Shown here: one piece after another, positions 1 to 5,818 of the stretch
Position numbering within the stretch: the first letter of the stretch is position 1
Layout: every line of letters starts with the position of its first letter
The notes under the pieces: model-generated
The model's input: only the letters and a program-made list of their open reading frames with translations
Told to the model about the DNA's origin: nothing
Database searches by the model: none
Position numbers and translations under genes: made by a program
NCBI GenBank assembly: GCA_902496595.1
Contig: CABVBV010000111.1
Coordinates: 1 to 6,787, forward strand
From: an uncultured Eubacteriales bacterium
GTDB lineage: Bacteria; Bacillota; Clostridia; Oscillospirales; Oscillospiraceae
Direction of reading: 5' to 3'
Length of the DNA: 6,787 bases

Positions 1-350
1 TTCACCTGCTTGGCCAGCTCCTTGCGGCGCTCCTCCGTCAGCTGCGGGAACACCAGGCGGATGCTCCTGCCGTCGTTCTGCGGGTTGATGCCCAGGTCGG
101 ACGCCAGGATCGCCTTCTCTATCGCCTTGAGCGTCGAGGCGTCCCAGGGCTGGATGAGCAGGCTGCGCGGGTCGGGCGTCGATATCGTCGCTATGCCCTG
201 GATCGGAGTCGGCGTGCCGTAATATTCGACCTGTATCTGGTCGAGCACGGCGGCGTTCGCCCTGCCCGCTCTGACGGAGGCAAAGCTCGTCGAGAGCAGC
301 TCCGAGGTCTTCTTCATTTTCGCTTCAAATTCTTCATATCCCTTGGCCAT
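1..350 (-). CDS. frr: Ribosome recycling factor, N-terminal part (cut by window edge)
   Basis: Ribosome recycling factor works with EF-G in the cytoplasm to split post-termination ribosomes. The first 116 residues are visible; the family is usually about 185 aa, so roughly the last third lies beyond the left edge. Recognisable segments are the helix with TSFASVRAGRANAAVLD (about residues 21-37), VEYYGTPTPI (about 41-50), the LLIQPWD strand, GINPQNDG and the LTEERRKELAKQV helix. The conserved arginine-rich segment of the C-terminal helix is not in the window. The ATG at 350-348 is preceded by AGGAGG (positions 363-358) at a 7-nt spacing, which supports this start. It follows pyrH by 19 nt on the same strand, with its ribosome binding site inside that gap, so the two are almost certainly cotranscribed. 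The reading frame is open to the edge with no disruption. Identification is confident from sequence pattern and gene order. Confidence 0.96.
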   Translation of the reverse strand, partial: MAKGYEEFEAKMKKTSELLSTSFASVRAGRANAAVLDQIQVEYYGTPTPIQGIATISTPDPRSLLIQPWDASTLKAIEKAILASDLGINPQNDGRSIRLVFPQLTEERRKELAKQV

Positions 351-369
351 GACAGTTCCTCCTGTTAAA

Positions 370-1086
370 TTACTTTTTTACTACCGTGCCGACCTTCTCG
401 CCCAGCACGGCGCGGACGATATTCTCCGGGTCTTTCAGCGCAAAGACTATTACGGGGATGTCGTTATCCATGGACAGGCTCGTCGCCGTGATGTCCATGA
501 CCGCGAGATGCTGTGCCAGCACCTCGTCATAGCTTATCTTGTCGTATTTGATCGCAGAAGTGTCAATCCTGGGGTCGGCTGAGTACACACCGTCTATGTT
601 CTTGGCCAGCAGTATCGCGTCGGCCTCTATCTCGGCCGCACGAAGCACCGCCGCCGTGTCCGTCGAGAAATACGGGCTGCCCGTTCCGCAGGCGAACAGC
701 ACCACACGGCCCTTCGCCAGATGCCGCATCGCCCGCAGCCTGATATACGGCTCCGCTATCGAGCGCATCTCTATCGCCGTCTGCACCCGAACGTCCACAC
801 CGTGCTGCTCCATGACGTCCGCCACCGCAAGGCAGTTCATCACCGTGGCCAGCATACCCATGTGGTCGGCGCGGGTACGCTCTATCTTCCCCTCGCCGTC
901 CTTCACGCCGCGCCAGAAGTTGCCGCCGCCTATGACGACGCCCACCTCGACGCCCATGTCTACGCATTTCTTTACCGCCTCGCAGACATTGCCGATCACT
1001 TCGAAGTCCAGACCGCTGTGCTTCTCGCCCGCCAGCGCCTCGCCGCTGATTTTCAGCAGCACGCGCTTGTATACCGGACTGCCCAT
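370..1086 (-). CDS. pyrH: UMP kinase (uridylate kinase)
   Basis: PyrH phosphorylates UMP to UDP with ATP in pyrimidine nucleotide synthesis. It is a cytosolic enzyme of the amino-acid kinase fold, typically hexameric and allosterically regulated. From the chosen start it is 238 aa, the normal family length. Visible motifs are KRVLLKISGEAL (residues 7-18, phosphate-binding lysine loop), VVIGGGNFWRG (50-60), RADHMGMLAT (72-81, UMP-binding region), GTGSPYFSTDTAA (134-146) and NIDGVYSADPR (163-173). An upstream TTG at 1104 and an ATG at 1092 are in frame, but GAGGTG (1098-1093) sits 6 nt before the ATG at 1086. That spacing favours MGSPVYKR as the N-terminus. frr follows directly, the conserved pyrH-frr order. 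The usual upstream partners rpsB and tsf are not adjacent; spoIIGA lies upstream on the other strand, so pyrH is probably the first gene of its transcript. Confidence 0.97.
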   Translation of the reverse strand: MGSPVYKRVLLKISGEALAGEKHSGLDFEVIGNVCEAVKKCVDMGVEVGVVIGGGNFWRGVKDGEGKIERTRADHMGMLATVMNCLAVADVMEQHGVDVRVQTAIEMRSIAEPYIRLRAMRHLAKGRVVLFACGTGSPYFSTDTAAVLRAAEIEADAILLAKNIDGVYSADPRIDTSAIKYDKISYDEVLAQHLAVMDITATSLSMDNDIPVIVFALKDPENIVRAVLGEKVGTVVKK

Positions 1087-1092
1087 CACCAT

Positions 1093-1098
1093 CACCTC
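1093..1098 (-). promoter_or_regulatory. Ribosome binding site that sets the pyrH start
   Basis: GAGGTG on the minus strand lies 6 nt before the ATG at 1086-1084. It overlaps the alternative ATG at 1092 too closely to serve it, and it lies inside the coding region that a TTG start at 1104 would imply. It therefore argues for the 238-residue form of PyrH. Confidence 0.7.
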
Positions 1099-1130
1099 AT
1101 GCAACTCTTATATTTTAATGTTTTTCGCCC

Positions 1131-1145
1131 CGGCTTAAAAGGCCG
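1131..1145. other. Small inverted repeat in the pyrH leader
   Basis: The 15-bp sequence pairs CGGC with GCCG around a TTAAAAG centre, extendable by one G-T and one T-A pair. If the promoter at 1172-1200 is right, it lies inside the pyrH 5' leader. It has no following T-run in either direction, so it does not look like a terminator. It could be a minor leader hairpin or chance. Confidence 0.25.
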
Positions 1146-1148
1146 AAA

Positions 1149-1176
1149 TTGTAAATTTTTATATCCGTCCTATTTT
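1149..1176 (+). promoter_or_regulatory. Weak candidate promoter for spoIIGA-sigE
   Basis: On the plus strand TTGTAA (1149-1154) and TATTTT (1171-1176) are 16 bp apart, each with four of six consensus matches. In Bacillus the spoIIG operon uses sigma-A RNA polymerase activated by phosphorylated Spo0A, with an unusual spacer, so a poor promoter is expected. I could not find a convincing Spo0A box in the 114-bp spacer. The candidate shares DNA with the -10 of the opposing pyrH promoter. Low confidence. Confidence 0.25.
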
Positions 1177-1200
1177 ACCACAGCCCACACCGCCTTGTAA
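1172..1200 (-). promoter_or_regulatory. Probable sigma-A promoter for pyrH-frr, extended -10
   Basis: Read on the minus strand, TAAAAT (1177-1172, one mismatch to TATAAT) is preceded by TGG, giving the TGn extended -10 signature. TTACAA (1200-1195), a weak -35 element, lies upstream at a 17-bp spacer. Transcription would start near 1165 and give a leader of about 80 nt before the pyrH ATG. The extended -10 could make up for the poor -35. This is a pattern match only; the divergent gene start at 1201 abuts the -35. Confidence 0.5.
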
Positions 1201-2067
1201 ATGACAATCTCCGCGAGCTTCCCGGTGTATGCTTTGTCCGTGGAGACGATCTACCTTGACAGCCTCTTTGCGCTCAACGCCGTCATAGACTATTTCCTGC
1301 TGCTCTGCACCGCCAGGCTCTCCGGAGCAGTGCTGCACCGCTGGAGACTCGGTCTCGCCGCCGTACTGGGCGGCTTCTGGGCCGTGGCCTGCGTATTGCC
1401 GGGCTTCGGCTTTCTCCGTCTCGCGCCGGTGAAGCTGGTTCCCGCCGCCTTCATGGCCCTCATCGCCTTTGGGGGTGAACGCAGGCTCTGGCGCTGCCTC
1501 GTCATCTTCCTCTCCGTCTCTGCGGCCTTCGGAGGGGCGGTCTGGGCCGCGTCCATGCTCGCCGGAGGCGGGGCGTACGACGGGCGCGTGTACCTGCCCG
1601 TGTCCATGCGCGTGCTGGTCTTGTCCTTCGCGCTCTGCTACGCCGCAGTGGCCGTGGTCTTCAGGAGGATCGGCGCCGGAGCAAAAAAGGAGATACTTCA
1701 AATGACCGTGACGCTCCAGGGCAGGACTGCGGCGCTCAAGACCCTGCGCGACACCGGAAACGGGCTCTATGACCCCGTCTCGAACCGGGCCGTAGCCGTG
1801 GCAGAGCTGACCGCACTGAAGCCGCTGCTCGGCGGCTTCAAACCTTCGCACTGCGACGCCGCCACGCTGTGTGAAGAATTATGTAAACTAAGCGGGCTCG
1901 AGGGCCGTGTGTCGCTGGTGCCGTATTCGGCGCTGGGCACCCGTCACGGCCTGCTGGCGGCGATAAGGCCCGACAGGGTCGAGGTCTCGGGAAAGGAGGA
2001 GGACATACTTATAGGAATATCCCCGTCAAGGCTCTCGCAAAACGGGGATTTTGAGGCCATATTGTGA
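1201..2067 (+). CDS. spoIIGA: Sporulation sigma-E processing protease SpoIIGA
   Basis: SpoIIGA sits in the sporulation septum and cleaves the pro-peptide from pro-SigE to activate the mother-cell programme. The N-terminal half holds about five hydrophobic segments (roughly residues 24-38, 50-66, 78-92, 98-118 and 136-156). It begins with the family-like ETIYLD...N..IDYFLLL pattern. The C-terminal domain carries LRDTGNGLYDP, in which D184 (counted from the ATG at 1201) matches the catalytic aspartate of this aspartic-type protease. It ends with the typical ILIGISPSRLS...G region. The length of 288 aa is normal. The start is uncertain: ATG 1201 directly follows an in-frame TAA and has no Shine-Dalgarno sequence. 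GTG 1240 would give an N-terminus (M/VETIYLD) that fits the family better, but it also lacks one. sigE follows after 18 nt, the conserved order. Confidence 0.93.
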   Translation: MTISASFPVYALSVETIYLDSLFALNAVIDYFLLLCTARLSGAVLHRWRLGLAAVLGGFWAVACVLPGFGFLRLAPVKLVPAAFMALIAFGGERRLWRCLVIFLSVSAAFGGAVWAASMLAGGGAYDGRVYLPVSMRVLVLSFALCYAAVAVVFRRIGAGAKKEILQMTVTLQGRTAALKTLRDTGNGLYDPVSNRAVAVAELTALKPLLGGFKPSHCDAATLCEELCKLSGLEGRVSLVPYSALGTRHGLLAAIRPDRVEVSGKEEDILIGISPSRLSQNGDFEAIL

Positions 2068-2085
2068 CTAAAAGGAGGATGTGCG

Positions 2086-2802
2086 ATGTCAATTATCACC
2101 AGATTACGGCTGCTCCTGCTCCGGTTCCGGCTGCTGCTCACGCGACCGAGGATACACTACATAGGCGGCAGCGACACTCTCCCGCCGCCCCTTCCCAAAG
2201 ACGAGGAGGATGCGGCGATAAAGGCGCTCGCCGAAGGAGACGAGTCGGCGAAACAGCTGCTCATTGAGCACAACCTCCGGCTCGTGGTGTACATCGCCCG
2301 GAGGTTCGAGAACACGGGCATCAATCTCGAAGATCTGGTGTCCATAGGCAGCATAGGGCTCATCAAGGCCATCAACACCTTCAATGCCTCGAAAAGCATC
2401 AAGCTCGCCACCTACGCCTCGCGCTGTATTGAAAACGAGATACTCATGTATCTGCGCAAGTGCGGCAATCAGAAGGCGGAGGTGAGCTTCGACGAGCCGC
2501 TGAACACCGACTGGGACGGCAACGAGCTGCTGCTCTCAGACATCCTCGGCACCGACGGCAGCGAGATAGTGCGCCCCCTGGAGGACGATGCCGACCGCGA
2601 GATGCTGCACACGGCGATCTCCATGCTCGCCGACCGGGAAAAGCAGATCATCCTGATGCGTTTCGGCTTCCTCGGCGGCACGGAGTACACGCAAAAAGAG
2701 GTGGCCGACATGATGGGTATCTCCCAAAGCTACATCAGCCGCCTCGAAAAGCGTATAATAGCGAGACTGCACCGCGAGATGCTCAGGCAGATGCAGGTGT
2801 GA
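2086..2802 (+). CDS. sigE: RNA polymerase sporulation sigma factor SigE (pro-sigma-E)
   Basis: SigE directs early mother-cell transcription during sporulation. At 238 aa it is almost exactly the usual length. Residues 1-24 form a leucine- and arginine-rich amphipathic pro-sequence. The conserved YIGGS...LPPPL motif follows at 25-36, and family knowledge places SpoIIGA cleavage at or just before it. Region 2 spans about residues 58-125, with NLRLVVYIARRFENTG, DLVSIGSIGLIKAI, and KLATYASRCIENEILMYLR for core binding and -10 recognition. Region 4 spans about 181-230, with a helix-turn-helix at roughly 202-223 (TQKEVADMMGISQSYISRLE). AGGAGG at 2073-2078, 7 nt before the ATG, fixes the start. It lies 18 nt after spoIIGA, so the protease and its substrate are coexpressed. 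sigG, often the next gene, is not present. Confidence 0.97.
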   Translation: MSIITRLRLLLLRFRLLLTRPRIHYIGGSDTLPPPLPKDEEDAAIKALAEGDESAKQLLIEHNLRLVVYIARRFENTGINLEDLVSIGSIGLIKAINTFNASKSIKLATYASRCIENEILMYLRKCGNQKAEVSFDEPLNTDWDGNELLLSDILGTDGSEIVRPLEDDADREMLHTAISMLADREKQIILMRFGFLGGTEYTQKEVADMMGISQSYISRLEKRIIARLHREMLRQMQV

Positions 2803-2913
2803 CCCAGCAGCCTCGCGGCAAAGCTCAAACCGCGCTGCATTATGCAGAGAAAAACCTCGCAGGGCGCAGCGCCGTCCCTTTGTCGAAGAAGGCAAAGCCT
2901 TCTTCGACAAGTT
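2803..2913. repeat. Gene-free palindrome cluster between sigE and the convergent 108-aa gene
   Basis: This 111-bp spacer separates two convergent stop codons and contains at least four inverted repeats in tandem. They are CGCGG/CCGCG (2814-2818 with 2830-2834), CTGCAT-T-ATGCAG (2835-2847), GGCGC-A-GCGCC (2863-2873) and the long stem-loop at 2880-2910. The hexamer CCTCGC occurs twice (2811-2816 and 2855-2860). Such dense palindromes are typical of bacterial intergenic repeats or of folded 3' ends. Copy number in the genome cannot be judged from one window. Confidence 0.5.
2880..2910. terminator. Perfect 14-bp stem-loop between convergent genes, possible bidirectional terminator
   Basis: TTGTCGAAGAAGGC (2880-2893) and its exact reverse complement (2897-2910) flank a 3-nt AAA loop. 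The structure starts 3 nt after the stop codon of the minus-strand 108-aa gene and lies 77 nt after the sigE stop. Its position suits transcription termination for both sides. However, neither strand has a T-run after the stem, so it is not a standard intrinsic terminator. It may instead be a Rho-dependent or mRNA 3'-end-stabilising hairpin, or a copy of a palindromic repeat. Each arm also reads as a Spo0A-box-like sequence (see findings). Confidence 0.55.
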
Positions 2914-3240
2914 CTAGTCTTCGACGTCTCTGAAACCGTCGTCCTCGGGCTCGAGCTGTCGTCTCAGGGCCTTCAGCCTTCCGGCGACGTCGGCTGCGGG
3001 CTCGTCCAGGCGCTTCTGCATCTCCTCGAGCATGAACCTGGAACCGGTCAGCATCGTGTAAGTGGCGCTCCGGGCCTTCCCGGCCTTCGAGAGCTCCTGG
3101 AGGTTCAGCTTCACGAGCTCAAGCTCCGCCGCCACGCTCTCGTACAGATCCTCATACTTGCCGAGCGCTGCGAGCAGCTCGGCTTCGTTCGCTCCCTCAG
3201 CGGTGTAACCCTCGGGCGTCAGTCTCGTCAATCTCTCCAT
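2914..3240 (-). CDS. Small protein of unknown function, 108 aa
   Basis: I do not recognise a functional family. The protein is acidic and soluble-looking, with no signal peptide or membrane segment. After an N-terminal MERLTRLTPEGY, residues 19-50 look helical, with regularly spaced leucines (ELLAALGKYEDLYE, then VAAELELVKLNLQELSK). A basic stretch follows (52-58, KAGKARS), then a second helical part (63-96), and the protein ends in an acidic tail (97-108). A coiled coil is plausible. The MERLT start with a following L..YED pattern reminds me of small hypothetical proteins of Firmicute phages and genomes, but I give this little weight. The ATG has GGAGGT (3256-3251) 10 nt upstream. The gene begins 22 nt after the stop of the transporter, so it is probably cotranscribed with it. 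That spacing and the ribosome binding site are the main evidence that it is real. Confidence 0.75.
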   Translation of the reverse strand: MERLTRLTPEGYTAEGANEAELLAALGKYEDLYESVAAELELVKLNLQELSKAGKARSATYTMLTGSRFMLEEMQKRLDEPAADVAGRLKALRRQLEPEDDGFRDVED

Positions 3241-3262
3241 CTGCCGTCTTACCTCCGAAATA

Positions 3263-4798
3263 TCAGTCGTCTCCGCCGCCGAGGGCCTCGAGCTTCGAGA
3301 CGGGCGTCGGTTTATTGTCGCCGTGTTTCACGAACAGCATCGTTATAAAGGCCAGCAGCACGCAGACGCTGCCGTAGGGGAAGAGCACCGTGAGCGCCAG
3401 CTTGTCCATGAGGAAACCCGAGAAGATGGGCGTTATGGTCTGCGCGGCCATGCTCGCAGTGTAGTAGAAACCCGTGTACCGTCCCACGTCTCCGCCGCGG
3501 GAGAGCTCGACGACCATGGGGTAGCTGTTGACGTTTATCGTCGCCCAGCCCACGCCGGCCAGGGCGAAGAGGATGTTCATGACGAGCGGCGAGCTGCCTG
3601 CGCGGATGAACGAGCCGAGCAGGAACGCTCCTCCCAGTATGACGATGCCCGCGAGTATGGTCTTCTTGCGTCCTATCTTCGAGGCGACGGCGCCGACGGG
3701 TATGTAGGAGACGATGGCCGCGCCCGTGGCGATGGTCAGCGTGGCGTTGTAGTCGAGGTCGAGCACGCTCGAGGCGTAGACCGCGTACTTGCTGGTCACG
3801 GCGTTGTAGCCGAAGAACCAGAGCACGACCGAGGCGAGGATGAGCAGCAGCGATTTGCGCTCGTCCTTCGAGAGCTTGCGGTCGCCGGATGCGTCGTCGG
3901 ACTCCTCCGTGTCGATGCCGTACTTTGCGCTCTCCTCGTGCATCTCAGCGACGAACTGTGGCTCCTTGACTCTCCAGAGGAAGATTAGCAGCGAGCCTAG
4001 CATGAGCCCGGAGATGACGGCGAAGAACACGGTGTAGCTCATGAGCGCGTTCTCGGCCTTGCCGGTGCCGAATACCATGCCCAGGATGAGCACGATGATG
4101 CCGCCGGCCGCGCCCATGAGGTTTATGACGGCGTTGGCCTTGCTCCTGAGCGGTTTGATGGTCACGTCCGGCATGAGCGCCACAGCCGGGCTTCGGAAGG
4201 TGGCCATGCTCAGCAGCACCAGCAGCAGTATGCAGATGAAAACGACGAGCGGGGCGCGGTGCTCGGCGCTCATCTGGGCGGCGTAGGCCTGTCGCGCAGG
4301 CACGACATAGTTGGTGTAATCCGGGTCGGTGGAGCCGTCCTCCTCAGTCATGCCTATGGAGGTGAACTCCTCTTTCGTGAACTTCTCCTGCACGACGAAG
4401 ACCTCGCCGTCGGGCGTCGTGGCCGTGAGCCCGGCGTCGTAGAGCGTCTCCTGCGCCGTCGGGTTGTCCACCGCGACGGGCGCAAGGTACTTTATCTGCA
4501 TATCGTCCGCGAAGGAGAGCGCCACGAACAGAACTGCGGCCGCGACGGTGCCGAAGATTATGAAGGGCGTCCTGCGCCCGCGCTTGCTCTTGCACTTGTC
4601 CGAGATGGTGCCGAACAGCGGCAGCAGAAAGAGCGCGAGCACGTTGTCCGCCGCCATGATGACGCCCGACAGCGTCTGCGACATTCCGAATTTATCCGTG
4701 AGTATCTTGGGTATTATAGTGTCGTAGGCCTGCCAGAAGGCGCATATCAGGAAAAAGGCGAAGCCGACGAAGATAGTGCGTTTGTAGTTGAGCTTCAT
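3263..4798 (-). CDS. Major facilitator transporter, SLC45/GPH-like (possible sugar symporter)
   Basis: This 511-aa membrane protein has the 12-helix plan of the major facilitator superfamily. The loop between helices 2 and 3 carries the motif-A-like GTISDKCKSKRGRRTPFI (residues 63-80), and a second copy (GAVASKIGRKKTILAG) lies in the C-terminal half. FRSPAVALMPDV (201-212), followed by RSKANAVINLMG, is characteristic of the SLC45/GPH-type branch, whose known members move sugars with H+ or Na+. The substrate here cannot be read from sequence. Residues about 98-182 form an unusually long, acidic, predicted extracellular loop between helices 3 and 4. A charged cytoplasmic loop of about 35 residues separates the two halves. 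The start ATG has GGGAGGG (4810-4804) 5 nt upstream. It is the first gene of a two-gene unit with the 108-aa protein and is divergent from the phosphodiesterase gene. Confidence 0.9.
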   Translation of the reverse strand: MKLNYKRTIFVGFAFFLICAFWQAYDTIIPKILTDKFGMSQTLSGVIMAADNVLALFLLPLFGTISDKCKSKRGRRTPFIIFGTVAAAVLFVALSFADDMQIKYLAPVAVDNPTAQETLYDAGLTATTPDGEVFVVQEKFTKEEFTSIGMTEEDGSTDPDYTNYVVPARQAYAAQMSAEHRAPLVVFICILLLVLLSMATFRSPAVALMPDVTIKPLRSKANAVINLMGAAGGIIVLILGMVFGTGKAENALMSYTVFFAVISGLMLGSLLIFLWRVKEPQFVAEMHEESAKYGIDTEESDDASGDRKLSKDERKSLLLILASVVLWFFGYNAVTSKYAVYASSVLDLDYNATLTIATGAAIVSYIPVGAVASKIGRKKTILAGIVILGGAFLLGSFIRAGSSPLVMNILFALAGVGWATINVNSYPMVVELSRGGDVGRYTGFYYTASMAAQTITPIFSGFLMDKLALTVLFPYGSVCVLLAFITMLFVKHGDNKPTPVSKLEALGGGDD

Positions 4799-4829
4799 GC
4801 TTACCCTCCCACTCTCCAGTTATGTACTA

Positions 4830-4858
4830 AGTGTAAACTATATGGCGGAGCAATTCAA
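4830..4858 (-). promoter_or_regulatory. Probable sigma-A promoter for the transporter operon
   Basis: On the minus strand TTGAAT (4858-4853) and TACACT (4835-4830) are separated by exactly 17 bp, each with four of six consensus matches. Transcription would begin near 4823, about 25 nt before the transporter ATG, leaving room for its GGGAGGG ribosome binding site. Its -35 lies 7 bp from the -35 of the opposing promoter. Confidence 0.55.
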
Positions 4859-4865
4859 CATTTAT

Positions 4866-4894
4866 TTGACGCTGGGGCGCGGGCGTTGTAAAAT
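4866..4894 (+). promoter_or_regulatory. Strong sigma-A promoter for the phosphodiesterase gene
   Basis: TTGACG (4866-4871, five of six) and TAAAAT (4889-4894, five of six) are separated by the optimal 17 bp. The start point would be near 4901, giving a leader of only about 16 nt that consists mostly of the ribosome binding site GGGAGG (4904-4909). This is the best promoter in the window. Confidence 0.75.
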
Positions 4895-4916
4895 GGATAT
4901 GTAGGGAGGTGCCGGT

Positions 4917-5756
4917 ATGAAAAGCGACACTAAAGCACTGAAAGTATTATTGTATACCGCAGGCGGCGCTGCGGCGCTGGCAGGCATTTGCGCATATATG
5001 GTCGCGCCGGGCAAGCGGGACAAGGAGCAGAGGGCCCCCTTCATGGGCAGGAATTACGCTCACCGGGGCCTGCACAAGATCGACAAGAGCGTGCCCGAGA
5101 ACTCTCTGCCCGCCTTCGAGGCCGCGGCTCGGATAGGCTACGGCGTCGAGCTGGACGTGCATCTGACGAGGGACGGCGAGGTCGTGGTCTTCCATGACGA
5201 CGACCTGAAGCGCATATGCGGCGCAGACGGCCGGATAGAGGACATGACCCTGGATCAGCTCAGGCAGTACAGGCTCTGCGGCACGGAGTACGGCATACCC
5301 ACGCTGAAAGAAGTCCTGGCAGCCATAAACGGACGCTGTCCCATGATAGTCGAGCTCAAGAAGAGCGGACGCAGGCGCGAGCTCTGCCGCAAGACTTACG
5401 AGCTGCTGAAGGACTACGGCGGCCGCTGGTGCATCGAGAGCTTCGACCCGAGGATAGTTCTCTGGTTCCGCGTCCACGCTCCGGAAGTGCTGAGGGGCCA
5501 GCTGTCGACGAGGATGTCCGAGCTCAGACGGTCGACAAGTCCGATCCAGGCTTTCATCCTGAGCAGGCTGTTCATGAACTTCCTGACAAGGCCGCATTTC
5601 ATCGCCTATGAGATAGGCCGCAAGCCGCTCACTGTTAAGCTCTGCGAGTTCATGGGCGCAATGAAAGTTGCATGGACTTCGCGTGAATGGAAGACTGAGG
5701 AGAAAAACGACGCCGTCATCTTTCAGTTCTACCGGCCCAGAGTGAAATACAAATGA
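4917..5756 (+). CDS. Membrane-anchored glycerophosphodiester phosphodiesterase
   Basis: The enzyme hydrolyses glycerophosphodiesters to glycerol 3-phosphate and an alcohol, in phospholipid turnover or scavenging. The 279-aa protein starts with one hydrophobic segment (about residues 8-30), followed by a basic stretch, so it is probably anchored by its N-terminus. The GDPD domain follows: YAHRGLH (47-53, catalytic H49 and R50), PENSLPAFEAA (60-70), GVELDVHLTRDG (76-87, metal ligands E78 and D80), VFHDD (91-95, catalytic H93), GIPTLKEVL (126-134), VELKKSG (145-151, E146 and K148) and WCIESFDP (171-178). All the key residues I expect are present. The ATG has GGGAGG 7 nt upstream and a strong promoter just before that. 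The gene is monocistronic: an intrinsic terminator starts 9 nt after the stop. It is divergent from the transporter, but no functional link is shown. Confidence 0.93.
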   Translation: MKSDTKALKVLLYTAGGAAALAGICAYMVAPGKRDKEQRAPFMGRNYAHRGLHKIDKSVPENSLPAFEAAARIGYGVELDVHLTRDGEVVVFHDDDLKRICGADGRIEDMTLDQLRQYRLCGTEYGIPTLKEVLAAINGRCPMIVELKKSGRRRELCRKTYELLKDYGGRWCIESFDPRIVLWFRVHAPEVLRGQLSTRMSELRRSTSPIQAFILSRLFMNFLTRPHFIAYEIGRKPLTVKLCEFMGAMKVAWTSREWKTEEKNDAVIFQFYRPRVKYK

Positions 5757-5765
5757 CAGATCAGA

Positions 5766-5803
5766 CCCGCCGCTCCCTACACGGGAACAGCGGGCCTTTT
5801 TTT
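5766..5803 (+). terminator. Intrinsic terminator after the phosphodiesterase gene
   Basis: A 12-bp stem (5766-5777 with 5783-5794, ten Watson-Crick pairs and two C-A mismatches) with a TACAC loop is followed by CC and seven T residues (5797-5803). It begins 9 nt after the stop codon. In the minus direction there is no T-run after the stem, so it probably does not terminate the histidine kinase transcript that converges from the right. Confidence 0.9.
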
Positions 5804-5818
5804 GTATCTGTGATTACA

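Noticed and set aside
1087..1104. TTG start that would lengthen PyrH by six residues
   Set aside because: It would place the GAGGTG ribosome binding site inside the coding sequence, and the extra MHEVMV residues are not family-like.
539..1200. Long plus-strand open frames opposite pyrH
   Set aside because: They are antisense to a clear UMP kinase, have no ribosome binding sites of their own and no recognisable motifs. They result from the GC-rich codon pattern.
4259..4891. Plus-strand open frame of 210 codons opposite the transporter
   Set aside because: It is rich in Arg, His and Glu, as expected for a reverse-frame shadow. It covers both divergent promoters and is antisense to a well-supported membrane protein.
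4917..5756. Phosphodiesterase and divergent transporter as one glycerophosphodiester uptake system
   Set aside because: The transporter resembles the SLC45/GPH branch rather than GlpT-type transporters, and divergent placement alone does not show a shared pathway.
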